DNA of 64,000 nt from Mycocentrospora acerina. Lineage: Eukaryota; Ascomycota; Dothideomycetes; Pleosporales. The notes beneath the pieces were generated by a model that made no database searches, was not told where the DNA came from, and was given only the letters and a program-made list of their open reading frames with translations. A program made the translations under genes and the position numbers. Below, piece after piece: positions 15,101 to 25,811 of this stretch. Location of the stretch: assembly GCA_022701365.1 (NCBI GenBank), contig JAKUHH010000184.1, positions 620,001 through 684,000 on the forward strand, in the 5' to 3' direction. Every line of letters begins with the position of its first letter. Positions within the stretch are counted from its first letter, which is position 1.

Positions 15101-18100
15101 ATCACTGCCGGGCCCTTGCCAGCAGCTCTCCCAACAGGTTTTAACGAGTTCGTGGCATTCATTCAGCATGACAAGCAGGCGTCTGTCGACTTCTGGAGAT
15201 CCCAACTTGATGAAGCTCAGCCGGTCGATTTCCCAGCACGACCAAACCTCACCTATCAATCCCAGACAGATTCCATGTCAATAAAAAAACTGCAGTGCCC
15301 AGTACAGATGTCACGTTCAGCTGTTACACTCCCGTTGATGTTGCGCACTGCCTGGGCGATAGTTCTGTCTCGCTACACTGCGTCCGACGACATCCTGTTC
15401 GGAGCGGTGCTTTCTGGTCGAAACGCACCTGTTGCCGGTATCGATCGCCTTCCGGCACCTACTTTCACCACAGTTCCGGTGCATATGAGGCTGCAGGACA
15501 CGCCAACTCTAGAAAGTTTGTTCAAGCAGGTTCGGGAGCAGTCCGTCGCCATGATCCCACATGAGCAGCTGGGACTGCGTTCCATTTCGCAGCAGTTCGC
15601 CCAGGACTCTGGAATGCCTCTGATCTTCAATAATTTACTTCTAGTTCAAACTTCCAAACTTGTGGCTTCTGAAAACGAAGAACGATCTCTCACGCCAGAG
15701 GAATCCCTCTCACAAGCTATGTCAGAGAGTTACGGCCTCGTTGTAGAATGTGTGCCCGAAACTGGTGACGAGAATAGTGTCACAATTCATATCCATCATG
15801 ATAGCAAGTTGCTATCCGCAGAGGCAGTCTCATGGCTGATACAGCATTTCCAAGAGGCTATCCGCTGGGTCTGTAGCGCACCCACAACCAGCCGCCTGGC
15901 CGACTTCGACATGGCTTCTGCGGCCGATCAGGTGGCAGTCAAAGCATGGAATCAGCCATGTCCGCCGCTTGAGAAGTCATGCATTCACTGGACAATTGAG
16001 CAACAGGCCAAAACCCAACCCGATGCAATTGCACTCGATGCAACCGTAGGCGGCCGGTGGACGTACCATGCACTTAACGAAGCATCGTCTCGCCTGGCCC
16101 TTCACTTGATACGTGAAGGAGTTGAGCCTGATTCCAGTATTCCCGTCATGTTCGAGAAGGGAGCCTGGGCTATCATCGCCATGCTTGCCGTGCTCAAGGC
16201 TGGCGGCGCGTACGTGCCACTGGATCCAAAAGACACATTTGGCCGACACCAGCACATTCTCCATCAAACGAAAGCCAAATTTGTTCTCGCCGCTGACACG
16301 GATGCGCTTGCTGAGCATTCTATTCAATGTGTCGCCGTCAATGCTTTCGAGATGAAAGTCTGGCCCACAGACACCACGATCGTCAGTCCAGCTCATCCCT
16401 ATAGTGCCGCCTACATCTTATTCACGAGTGGCTCGACTGGTGTACCCAAGGGTGTTGTCATGGATCATTCTTCCCTTGCCACAGCTGCAGCCGCCATGCG
16501 GGCAAGATTTGAGTTGGGACCTCACAGTCGTGTTTACAATTTCTCGTCCTTTACATTTGACGTCTCTATCCTAGACATTTTCATAGCCCTATCTTCTGGC
16601 GCTACTGTCTGTTTGCCTTCCGAAGCAGAGCGCCTGGATGATCTGTCGGGTTCGTTGCGAAGATTCCGAGCATCCTTCGCCTTCCTAACACCGACTATGG
16701 CGTCTCTTGTGGACCCCGACGCAGCCTCTGGAATGGATACTATCGTCCTGGGAGGAGAAGCAGTCACTGAAGATGCACTTTTCCATTGCCGCGGCGCAAA
16801 GAATATCCTCGCTGGTTATGGGCCTACAGAGACTTGTATCCTGTCCGCCAGTGGATCTTTACGAGATGTCAGTCGCTCTTGCATTGGGAGACCATTGGGT
16901 GGCCAACTCTGGATCATTGACCCATCATCATCTGATCGACCTCGTCTTGCCGCCATTGGGTGCGAGGGTGAGCTTGTCATTTCCGGCAACACGCTTGCCC
17001 GACAATACCTTGGAGACACCGAAAAAACGGCGGCAGCGTTTGTTGAGAATGTCGATTGGTTGGCGGATCAGTCCACTCAACGATTGTACCGCACTGGAGA
17101 TCGCGTTCGATTCCAGCCAGATGGAACAGTGATTTTCTTAGGTCGTCTAGATGCACAGATCAAGCACAATGGAAGACGTCTAGAGTTGGGTGAGATCGAG
17201 TATCATGTGGCAGCCACTCAGCGGATCGAACACGCCATCCTTTCTTACCCAGCCCGAGGACCATGGAAGAAGACACTTACTGCTGTAGTAGAGCTGGCAG
17301 GAAACATTGGAGATCGGCTCACCTTGTCATTCAATCAACAAAGTTCGCTCGATTCAGTCTTGCTCACTCCCAATCATCAAATCGGGGCTGCACTGGCAGA
17401 TGTGCGCTCCGAATTGGCTGCCAAGCTTCCTTCATACATGATGCCACAAGCCTGGATTGTCATCAGCAAGATGCCGCGTGGCTCAGCTGCAAAGATTGAT
17501 CGAGCCCGAATTACTCGCTGGGTCACCAACGCGTCTGAGGAGACATACGAAAATTCGCAATCTCCCGTAGAAGAGCACACCACAACCACGAAAACGACGA
17601 GTTCTATTGAAGAGCAAATTCGAAATCTTTGGGCTGCAGTGCTAAATCGCCCAGCAGCAAGAATTGCCATTGACGTACCATTCCCCCAGTTCAGCGGCGA
17701 TTCTGTCTCCGCCATCCAAGTTGCATCTAAGGCCAAGCGAGCAGGTCTCATTATTACTGCTCAAGATGTTCTACGCTCACAAACCATCGAGAGATTGGCT
17801 CTAGTTGCAGAGGAAGCCGCTGCAAAAAATATTGATACACTTCAAACCTTGAAGATACGGCCCGAGTTTGTCGAAAATGGCAAACCTTTCCCTCTTTCCC
17901 CCATCCAGCGCATGTACTTCAAGCACATAGCCGCGGCAGAGAATAAAAGCGCGGAGAATGAGTCTCACTTCAACCAGAGCTTTTTGCTGCAATTGTCACC
18001 CACCATCAGCCAGGACAAGCTCAAGGCGGCCATTCAGTCTCTTGTAGAGCGAAACCCAATGCTGCGAGTCAGATTTCAGCAAGAGCTAAGCGGTAACATT

Positions 18101-20557
18101 ACTCAGACTATCAGCACGGATACTTCCGGATCTTACGGCTATCATGACCTGGGAAACTGCACTGTGACCCAGGCCAACGAACATATCAGTGTCAAGCAGA
18201 AAGACCTTCATCCAACCACGGGGCCCATCTTCTTCGCGTCAACTATGCAGATCGATGAAAACAGGCTTCTATTTCTGTCCGCTTTGCACCTTGTTGTTGA
18301 TCTTGTATCATGGCGAGTCATCGCACAGCAGTTAAAACAGCTACTGGCAGGCGAAGAAATGCCCGCTGCACTCTTAACAACGAGTTTTCATGAGTGGACT
18401 ATTTTACAAGAAGAACAGACCAAGGCTACAGAAAAAACTACTCCTCTGCCTCAACCGGCCGATTTGAATTTCTGGGGAGTTGCTGAACAAGAAAGCACAT
18501 ACGGTCATATTTCTCAAGCATCATTCTTGCTCGATGAAGCCACTTCCACACTACTACTTTCGCAGAGCAACAAATCCCTGTCTTCAGAAACAATCGACAC
18601 ACTCACTGCATCCTTGGCCATGTCCTTTGCACGGACGTTTCCAGAAAGAGCAATCCCGATAATTCACCTTGAGGGGCACGGACGAGAAGCTTGGGATGAT
18701 GATCTTAATATCGGCGAAACGGTTGGATGGTTCACAACTATGTACCCATGCACAGCAGCTGTCAACTCCACCAACAGCACTGTGGCTGCCGTTCGAGCCG
18801 CCAAAGACTCCAGAATCCGCACTCCAGGCCGCGGACGGCCCTACTTTGCCTCTCGATACAGCAACAGCAATGATGGAGATGATGAGCCTCATCAGATGGA
18901 AATTCTCCTAAATTATGCTGGAGGATATGGCGAAATTGAAGGTGAAAACAGTGACGCTCTGCTTCGCATGCCAGACGAAGCAGTGGCTAACCAAATTGAC
19001 AACCACTGTATTGGGAAGAACATTCGCCGGCCTGCGCTTGTTGAAATATACGCTGCCATCAACCACGGAAAACTTGACGTATCATTCACATGGAGTAGTC
19101 AGATGCAGCATCAACCTCGCATTCAACAATGGATCGATTCCGCACAAGCGATGCTGCAGAAGACTGCTCTTGACCTCATCGAGGTCCCCGCGCAGCCAAC
19201 CTTGAGCGACCTAGAATTGTTTGATGGAAATCATGATAATCTCGACTCTATCATTGAGAAGTCATCTGGTTTGACGGACAGTTTTGAAAGTGCCGAGATT
19301 ATAGACATTTATCCAGCCACCGCGCTCCAGAAACGAATGATTAAGGCTCGCCAGTCCGGAACGCAACTATTCAACGTCAAGCAGGCATACAAGTTCCTTC
19401 TAGACGACCAAATTGACAAGGTAGTATTGCGTCTGTCTTCCGCATGGCAGCAAGTCCTTCAAAAGCATGCTGCGTTACGGTCAATCATCGTGGAGGACAA
19501 CAGAAACATGCTATACAATGTGGTCTTCAAGCAAACCCGCGCTGCCATGACCGCTTCATGGATAACCGCTTCAGAGATTGACCTCCGTCTCAACGAGACA
19601 TCATCCATTGGTCCCGAACTACCCACATTCGAGCTGCTGCTGGAAGAAGGCAGTGATACTGCCCACGTACTATTGCAGATCAGCCATACTATTTGTGATG
19701 CCTCTTCCTTGGCGGTCATGATAAATGACTTGCAAGATGCCTACCACGGGAAGCTGAATCGCATATCGAGATCTGGTATGGTGCATAAGAAGCTCGCAGC
19801 CCGTCATGAGCTCGGTACCAAGGACAACCAGGCCAGCACCGAATACTGGCAAAGACTCCTTCTTGACACCAAACCTGCCAAATTCCCATCTGGAGGTGGT
19901 CCCCACCAAGGAATGTACACCAGCGAGGACCTCACCATTCCTTACACTCCTGCCCTGCGCACACTTGGCGAGCGCTGTGGTTCTACACTCGCTACCACAC
20001 TTCAAGCAGCATGGGTACTAACCTTGCACTCTCTCCTCGATCAAAAAGACGTCACTTTCGGCTACTTTTCCTCCGGCCGCGACCAGCCAATCCCTGGTAT
20101 TGAAACCGCCGTCGGTCTCTTCATGAACCTCTGTGCGAGCCGCACACGCCTCAGCTCTGCAACGACAATCTCCACTCTTCTTCGTGACATTCAAGAAGAC
20201 TTTTCTAATGGCCTACAACACCAAAGCGCTTGCCTTGACGTGGTAAACGAACATGTGGCTGCACCACTCTTCAACACGGCATTCAATTTTCCCAAGTCGA
20301 GCGCTGCCACGGCCGATGAGAAGACAGAGGAGAATAGAATTGAGTTTGAAGCCGTTGGGGGCACGGACCCAATGGACTTTTCTATCCTGGTGCGAGTGAA
20401 GGACGTACAAGATGATGAGGGTATTAGTGTGTCGTTGGAGTACTGGCCAAATAAGACTGAAGCAGAAATGGTGAAGAAGGCGGGTGCGGTGTTTGCGAGT
20501 GCAGTGGCATGGATTGCTGAGGCAGAGGGATGCGAAAAAGCTTTGGCGTTCTGTTAG
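156..20557 (+). CDS. Five-module non-ribosomal peptide synthetase, predicted cyclic pentapeptide
   Basis: Two exons (156..13152 and 13206..20557) give 6,782 aa. The hand-read domain order is A1-T1-E1-C1-A2-T2-E2-C2-A3-T3-C3-A4-T4-C4-A5-T5-E3-C5. Adenylation cores (TSGSTG-type), five thiolation motifs (GGDS, or SGDS in T5) and three epimerase cores (H-x3-D-x2-SW) are all visible. The enzyme starts with A, without a loading C domain, and ends in a C domain with SHTICDASS. That matches the SHxxxDxx(S/T) signature of fungal terminal macrocyclising C domains. No methyltransferase insert is seen in any A domain. From the family this predicts release of a cyclic pentapeptide with D residues at positions 1, 2 and 5. 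No tailoring gene lies within 6 kb downstream, and upstream is outside the window. The product is unknown. The ATG at 156 is the first in a long open frame. Confidence 0.95.
255..3440 (+). other. NRPS module 1: A1-T1-E1
   Basis: A1 core FTSGSSGQPKG lies at about 703-738. The T1 Ser motif GGDSI is near 1945, and the E1 catalytic core HHLLVDFVSW near 2490. E1 also has EGHGRE and a TVGWFTTMYP motif, both typical of epimerases. My hand alignment to the GrsA pocket positions gives DAFFIGVVSK for A1. As there is no preceding C domain, this is the initiation module, and it predicts a D residue at position 1. Confidence 0.85.
3470..8040 (+). other. NRPS module 2: C1-A2-T2-E2
   Basis: C1 carries NHALADG (near 3900), with the first His of HHxxxDG replaced by Asn, as often found in C domains that follow an epimerase. 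A2 has TSGSTGLPKG near 5300 and a hand-read pocket of DVEDIGVINK, with two extra acids at positions 239 and 278. T2 has GGDSL near 6553. E2 has HHLLVDVVSW near 7105 and NEDHGRH, so it should be active. A D residue is predicted at position 2. Confidence 0.85.
8060..11270 (+). other. NRPS module 3: C2-A3-T3
   Basis: C2 has SHTIIDG near 8493, again a non-HH motif directly after an epimerase. A3 has FTSGSTGTPKA near 9890 and a hand-read pocket of DVTNLGSINK. T3 has GGDSV near 11151. There is no epimerase, so an L residue (or glycine) is predicted at position 3. Confidence 0.85.
11340..14565 (+). other. NRPS module 4: C3-A4-T4
   Basis: C3 has the canonical HHAVYDG near 11721, as expected for a C domain accepting an L donor. 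The A4 core motif FTSGSTGQPKG is split by the gene's only intron (13153-13205). The hand-read pocket is DMLFVGGIVK, a hydrophobic type. T4 has GGDSV near 14443. No epimerase follows. Confidence 0.85.
13153..13205 (+). other. 53-bp intron of the NRPS gene
   Basis: The donor is GTAAGT at 13153 and the acceptor CACAG at 13201-13205. Removing it joins the two long frames in phase 1 and rebuilds the A4 core motif FTSGSTGQPKG exactly. The apparent stop after 13187 is therefore intronic, not a frameshift. Confidence 0.95.
14600..19210 (+). other. NRPS module 5: C4-A5-T5-E3
   Basis: C4 has HHSIYDGWS near 15042. A5 has FTSGSTGVPKG near 16420 and a hand-read pocket of DVLFVGGILK, close to that of A4. 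T5 reads SGDSV near 17695, with the first Gly of GGDS changed but the carrier Ser kept. E3 reads LHLVVDLVSW near 18285, with the first His of HH replaced by Leu but the second His kept, and EGHGRE and TVGWFTTMYP present. A D residue at position 5 is likely if E3 is active. Confidence 0.8.
19250..20557 (+). other. NRPS terminal condensation (CT) domain C5
   Basis: A complete C-domain fold at the C-terminus ends the protein, with no thioesterase or reductase after it. Its active-site motif SHTICDASS (near 19680) fits SHxxxDxx(S/T), known from fungal terminal C domains that cyclise and release the peptide. The Gly of the usual DG is Ala. Confidence 0.8.
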
Positions 20558-20962
20558 ATTATTTTACCTGTGTTCGTCTGTGAATACGTATTTACTTGGG
20601 ATAATTAGTTGTTTGTATTAAATTCCTAAACTTTACACTTGATCCACTTTCACAAAACCTTGATCAAAACCAAGCGAATCAATTCCAAAAACTTGGAAAT
20701 GGTCTTAATGAGGCTAGCCGTCAATGTCGGTTTGTGAAATTTAATTTGTATTGTACAATGATTCAGGTTTGTAGATCTTAAAGAGCGCCATCCCTATTAT
20801 TTTTAGAGATGCTCGGTTATTCAAAGAAGGGCTTACACCTATACTCATGTATCACTTTGACTGTCTACTCTATCAATCTTTCATCCATCTTTACCTCAAC
20901 AAGCTTTGCCATTCCTGTGAAGCTTCGCTCAATAGTTTTCACCCATTTTCATGCCAAAAAGC
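20558..20962. other. Intergenic, NRPS 3' flank
   Basis: AT-rich sequence between two convergent genes. It presumably holds the 3' UTR of the NRPS and that of the kinase-like locus. No gene, repeat or clear terminator was recognised. Confidence 0.5.
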
Positions 20963-22480
20963 TCAAGTATCATCGTCCAAGGTGTTGCTCCTGGCCATCC
21001 AAGGGTCTTTGAGGAGCTCAGAAGCTGGCTTTCTTTTTTCTGGTAGCCACTGAAGCATCGACTTTATAAAGTTAAGGAAAAGCTCTTTGTTCTCTCCGTG
21101 AAGAGCTGACACTGATTCTTCAAGAGAAAGCTGCGGCACGACTCTTCCTCCAGCGCCCTTCCAGCGACCTATTGTGAATCAACTAGGTCAGTTGGTAATA
21201 ACATACGTACAATACTTACCGCGCTCATCGAAGACATTCTTTGTAACTCCACTTCTTTGCAAATACTCTAGTGGAGGCTCTCCAAGATAAGCAACTATTT
21301 CAGCGACGTGATCGGCCGCTGTGAAATTCTGATCTTCATCTATCGCATTGAACAGATGTTTGTTCTCGAATAAATCCCAGACCTATTTTCGATTTAGTCA
21401 GAAGAAACAGCCGAACAAAAAAATCTTACTAGTGCTGCGACGCTCCAAATATCGATACTTAAATTCCACTCCATATCAAACAAAATTTCTGGGGCACGTT
21501 ACAATTCGGGTTGAACAAGACCTTTATGATGTCTACCTATACGAGCCTCTCCAAAGTCACAAAGGGCAGGTTGGCCCCAAAGAGAATCTCTAGGAAGTCC
21601 AAGCTTATGAGAGCTATAGATTGTACGAACGTCGTCAATGACTTTCCTTGGAGAAGGGTTATCTGCCTCAGCTTTTTCAACATCAGTAAGTAGAGATTGA
21701 TCAGCCACTGTCAACATGATGTTCGATGGATTGATGTCTGGATCTATCTGTGAGTCATGGAAAAAAAAGTGGTTGCAACAGCTTCGGACTGGAATGACGA
21801 GATTGAGTCGGCTATGCTCTAGCGCTAGTACTTTGACTACGAACCTACCTGTATGTACTACTCCAGCCTCATCATGAAGGAACGACAGAGTGTTAAACAA
21901 GTTTGACAGAGTCCATTTCAAAATTGGCTCATTCAATCTATGTGACCGATTCAAGTACTGAAATTCTCGAATAGTCATGTGCATCGGAGGATGAACCAGA
22001 CACAAGTGTTTCCCAGTCGGACCAAAAATTTCAAATGTCCCCACGAGACCACGAATGAAGGACTGCCCAAGATGCTGAGATTTGAGCGAACTAACACGTC
22101 TGTAGAACTGCAGCTCCCGATGAACCCGTGAGGATGATTTGTCAGCGTCTCGAGTGCAAACCTTTATCGTGACAAAGTCGGCATTCCTTCGTCGTAATTT
22201 AGCAAGATGGACAACGGAAGGGTGTAGGGACAAACTTCAAGTTTCGACAGAGCCAGGCTGTAGAGTGCGCACCACAATCAAGTTTTGCTAATACCTTGTA
22301 GCTTGAGTCAAGGATGTGACCAATTCGAACAGGATAGAACTGATCGGGGCTGTACCAAGGGAGACGCTCTTCTTCAAAAGGTTGGCTGGGGTTTATACTC
22401 GTCGTATGAAATTTCGACAGCTGGATCCTGCATAGTGGTCGTAGTTGTTGGAGGCGGAGTTGATTGACGTGTTTGAACAT
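20963..22480 (-). pseudogene. SRPK-type protein kinase with one in-frame TAA
   Basis: Five exons splice cleanly on the minus strand: 22480..22236, 22186..21849, 21737..21430, 21382..21220 and 21168..20963. All junctions are GT-AG and the total is 420 codons, a multiple of three. The product resembles fungal SRPK-like Ser/Thr kinases. It has an N-terminal LPWYSPDQFYPVRIG segment, a VTIKVCTRD kinase lysine, the catalytic-loop HTDINPSNIM, CDFGEARIG, and a C-terminal lobe ending in LLKDPWMA. The only lesion is TAA at 21499-21501 (codon 274), where the family has Tyr of the YRAPE motif. The reading frame then continues intact for about 145 codons. I infer a recent pseudogene. A sequencing error or a truncated protein lacking the C-lobe are alternatives. 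The ATG at 22480 is the first in frame. Confidence 0.75.
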
Positions 22481-22530
22481 ATTTGAGGAGACATTGATCT
22501 GTTTCCAAGCCGATTTGCGTTTGGTTTAGC

Positions 22531-23078
22531 GTGTTGGCACGTCGTCCTTGAGATTTTAGCGTGGTGTCCTTGACTAGCAGTGTTGGCAGGTCTACTATGT
22601 ACTGTCCTTGAGATTTTAGCGTACTGTCCCTGACTAGTACTAAAGTAGGCGTGTCGGCAGGTCTACTGTCCTTGAGATAAAAGCGGAGTGTCCTTGACTA
22701 GTACTAAAGTACGTAACGCTAGTCTATTACAAACTTAGTCAAGTATTTGCTATCTTTAGTTAGGGACATTAAGATTTTGCTTAGTAAGCTCAAAGATCTC
22801 TAGAAGTAACTATTTAAAGGAAGAACTTAAAAAGATTAATACAGACTTTATACAATATCAAAAGAAATTTAAAATATTTAAGAAAATAATAGACGTAATA
22901 GAAATAAAGATACAATTAAGATTAGAATTTAATTAGAATTAATTTAGAATGGAATTCAGAACCTGTTAGCGCCTGATAATTTAAGACTTGACCTATCCTA
23001 TTTAGCTCCAGCGCCTTTACTTTTGCTAGTCAAGGACAGCACGCTAAAATCTCAAGGACAGTAGACCTGCCAACACTG
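22531..23078. mobile_element. MITE-like element with repeated termini and an AT-rich core
   Basis: Three direct copies of a terminal unit lie on the left, starting near 22531, 22580 and 22651. Each holds GTGTTGGCA(C/G)G-type starts, TGTCCTTGAGATTTTAGCG and TGTCCTTGACTAG. One inverted copy lies on the right at about 23011-23078, ending in GCCAACACTG. The core, about 22717-23010, is very AT-rich and non-coding. Paired inverted ends, no transposase and a ~550-bp size point to a non-autonomous DNA transposon. I could not identify a target-site duplication, so the outer left end and the family are uncertain. Confidence 0.55.
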
Positions 23079-23286
23079 AAAACGAACTTTTCGTAAGTTC
23101 GACGAGGACTTGGATTCTACAATCGGCACAAATATGTTTTTGCTCGCCTAAACTTTGGCATGTTCTGTAAGCTACTCAATTTTCAGTAAACTCTTCAAGA
23201 CATGGAAATATGGCGTAGCTATTTTTTGCCTTATTTACATGGAAAGAAACTTAATTATTTGTTCAGTGGAGTCAGTTTCACGCGCT

Positions 23287-25811
23287 TTATATGGCGATTT
23301 TCTTGTCATCTTCTTCATCTTTCTCATCGTCTTGTTTCTCACGAGCATCTCCTTCTTCTTCTTCCAGACCATTCAAACTGTCGGACTCATGTTTACTATT
23401 TCCTGACTTGACCTCATTCTCGCTCTCGCTCACTTTGTCCTCCTCTTCCTCCTCTGGAAAAGCTCCCGGAATATTTTGTGTATAATCTGTTTCCAGTTCA
23501 GGATCTGAAGGAGTGATACTAGAGAGGAGATTTTGAAAGGCAACCTTCTCTTCTTCAACAGCAGCTCGTTCTCCAAGAAAGATCATGTCGCGAAGACTGA
23601 AATAGCACCAAAGTTCCTCAATTATTTAGTCGTCGATTGGAAGGCCTTCGATTCTGGCTTCTTCGAGAATGCGAATTGTCTGTATGTCACCCCGCAGGGC
23701 GGCACAGTGGACTATTGTCATACCAAGTCTACATTTTCGGTTAAGTATGGGCTTTCGATTGCAGAGCAGCTTCAAAATTAAATGGCTGTTCTGTTGCACA
23801 GCGAAGAAGTCAGCTGTCAAACCACGAAAATCTTGGACTTCAAGATCTGCTCCAAGTAGTAGTAACCTTTCACAAATGTCTAAGGAGTGATTCATAGTCG
23901 CATAAATTAAGCTTGTCCGCCCGGCTTTATCCTGGTGGTTCAGGTCCAATACTGTACTCAAGACTAAGCTTGTAATCTCCCCTTCAGCAGATGTCGAATC
24001 CGTATTGGTTCCGATATTTTTATTCGGAATTTTGAGGTTGGCACCAGCATCTAGTAATTTCTGACAACATATCAACGACGACGAGTCTACTGCCCAACTC
24101 AAAACTGACTTGCCTTGATTGCAAGTTGCGTTAATGTTGGCTCCGGCTTGGACTAGAAGATCGACGATCTCTAGATGAGCGTACCGCGCTGCCCAATGAA
24201 GCGGCGTACATTCAAATCGATCTCGGAGAATGATACATGCTGGGTCCAATTCAACTAGAAGAGCAAGATTTTCAATCTGATTTTCTATAACCAGCTCATG
24301 TGCAGGGCTAAGTTTTAGGCTGTAGCGTACATCCTGGAGGTTTGGATGGTCTTTGGAGTTATCAAAATATCGACAACCCAGCTCTCTCAGCCAGAATTCT
24401 TCACCAAGAGTCCTAGACAGTTTTTAGTCCCGAAGTCACTACCAATTTGTGCTACTTACAACTCGCTCGAGCCACAAGATTGTACGTCGAGACCAGACTC
24501 GAGGAGGAAAAGAAATATATCTTTTAGCAAATAATGTAAGGCCATCTTGACGCTTTAGATATATATTCATTTAACCGGGAGTTCTGAATACTTACGGAGC
24601 AAAGTGAAAGAAAGGAAGAGTCGGGGAAATAGTCATTTGGCTTAATTTTATTCCTTTCCATGGAATTCCGATATTTTCAACACTGCCACCATATTGTATG
24701 ATTCTTTCGAGTTCCATAGAAGCTGGGAAGTTGTAGACCGCACGTGGTATTCTTAAGCTCCAAGTACCGCTGATACCACCGAGATCTCTCCATGACGCCG
24801 TAAATTCAATTCCTAGAGGGAGTAACCATGCAGGAAAAATGTACTGGAAGTGCACAGACCCCAACAATTGGTTTTGTTTACCACATCTACTGAAGTTACA
24901 AGACCGGTGGTTGAGTAACGGTACATCAGTAAAATTGTAGAAAGCAGCGCCAACAATGCCTTGTAACCATTTTGGGGTGCCACCTTGAACTTTGATGTGG
25001 CACTGGCAAGGACATCGCCGTGGGCAGTTCCGGCTTATGAGTTTTGTTTCGATTGTGACGTATGTGTTTAATTGTTGCGTCGCATTTGAAAAGCCTATAT
25101 TTTTTCGACTGACCGTGGCGGATGATGGCGCCAAAAGAGATAGATGTCCCGTGTCATCACCATCGGAATGGCTGTAGATTGCGTTTTCTGATATAACATT
25201 TTCGAGGATCGTTGCTGTGGTCATATTCGTTCCGAATTCTAGTGATACTGCTGATACATTGTCGGGTTGCATCACGGATATCCGCTGAATGCTTGTGGAG
25301 TGTTGGGACATGGCTCGGCTAGAATAATATCAGACAAGAAAAAAAAAGACCGTTACACATACAGATTGTAAGCTGAAAAGGCCAAAGTTAGACTCTTCTT
25401 GATTTGATCAAGTTCTAGCTGCAACGCATCGAACCGAGATTGCCCTTCGCCAATGAACTCTCTCCATTTTGCTCGTCGCTTTAATTTTACGATCTTCTTT
25501 TCTACCACTCCATTACTTCCGCAGAGAACTTCCTCAAGTAAAAACTTCTTGAAGCTTTCCATTGACCCGTGCCCTCGTATTATATACTTACCAATCTCTA
25601 ACCTCACATCAGTAGGAGGAGTTTCTCCTAACTCGTCCAAACATCGCTGAACAAACCTCAAGGTTGCCTCAAAGTCGCTTACTGCATTCAAAGTGTCAAA
25701 AACATACTGAGGTGTTCCACGAAGACCTTTCAACTTCGAAAGAGCAGATCCTGTAAGGGAAGTTACTCCAATGAGAGTGATGATACTCGCGGCCAGTCCA
25801 ATAGCCTCCAT
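23287..25811 (-). pseudogene. STAND-type N-terminus plus ankyrin repeat gene with an in-frame TAA
   Basis: Four exons splice in frame on the minus strand: 25811..25363, 25318..24596, 24552..24460 and 24412..23626, ending at TAA 23626-23628 (683 aa). The N-terminus (MEAIGLAASIITLIGV) resembles the fungal N-terminal domain found on STAND/NLR-like proteins. The middle (about residues 150-390) is unassigned and Cys-containing (CPRRCPCQCH). The C-terminal third holds ankyrin repeats, for example TPLHWAARYAHLEIVDLLV and SLIYATMNHSLDICERLLL. No NACHT domain is seen. After the TAA the same frame stays open for 112 codons, through YFSLRDMIFLGERA and an acidic Glu/Asp-rich tail to 23287. The stop may therefore be a lesion, or the tail may be lost naturally. 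The start ATG at 25811 fits the family N-terminus. Confidence 0.65.

Noticed and set aside
23291..23485. Ser/Phe-rich plus-strand frame
   Set aside because: Antisense of the Glu/Asp-rich tail; low complexity only.
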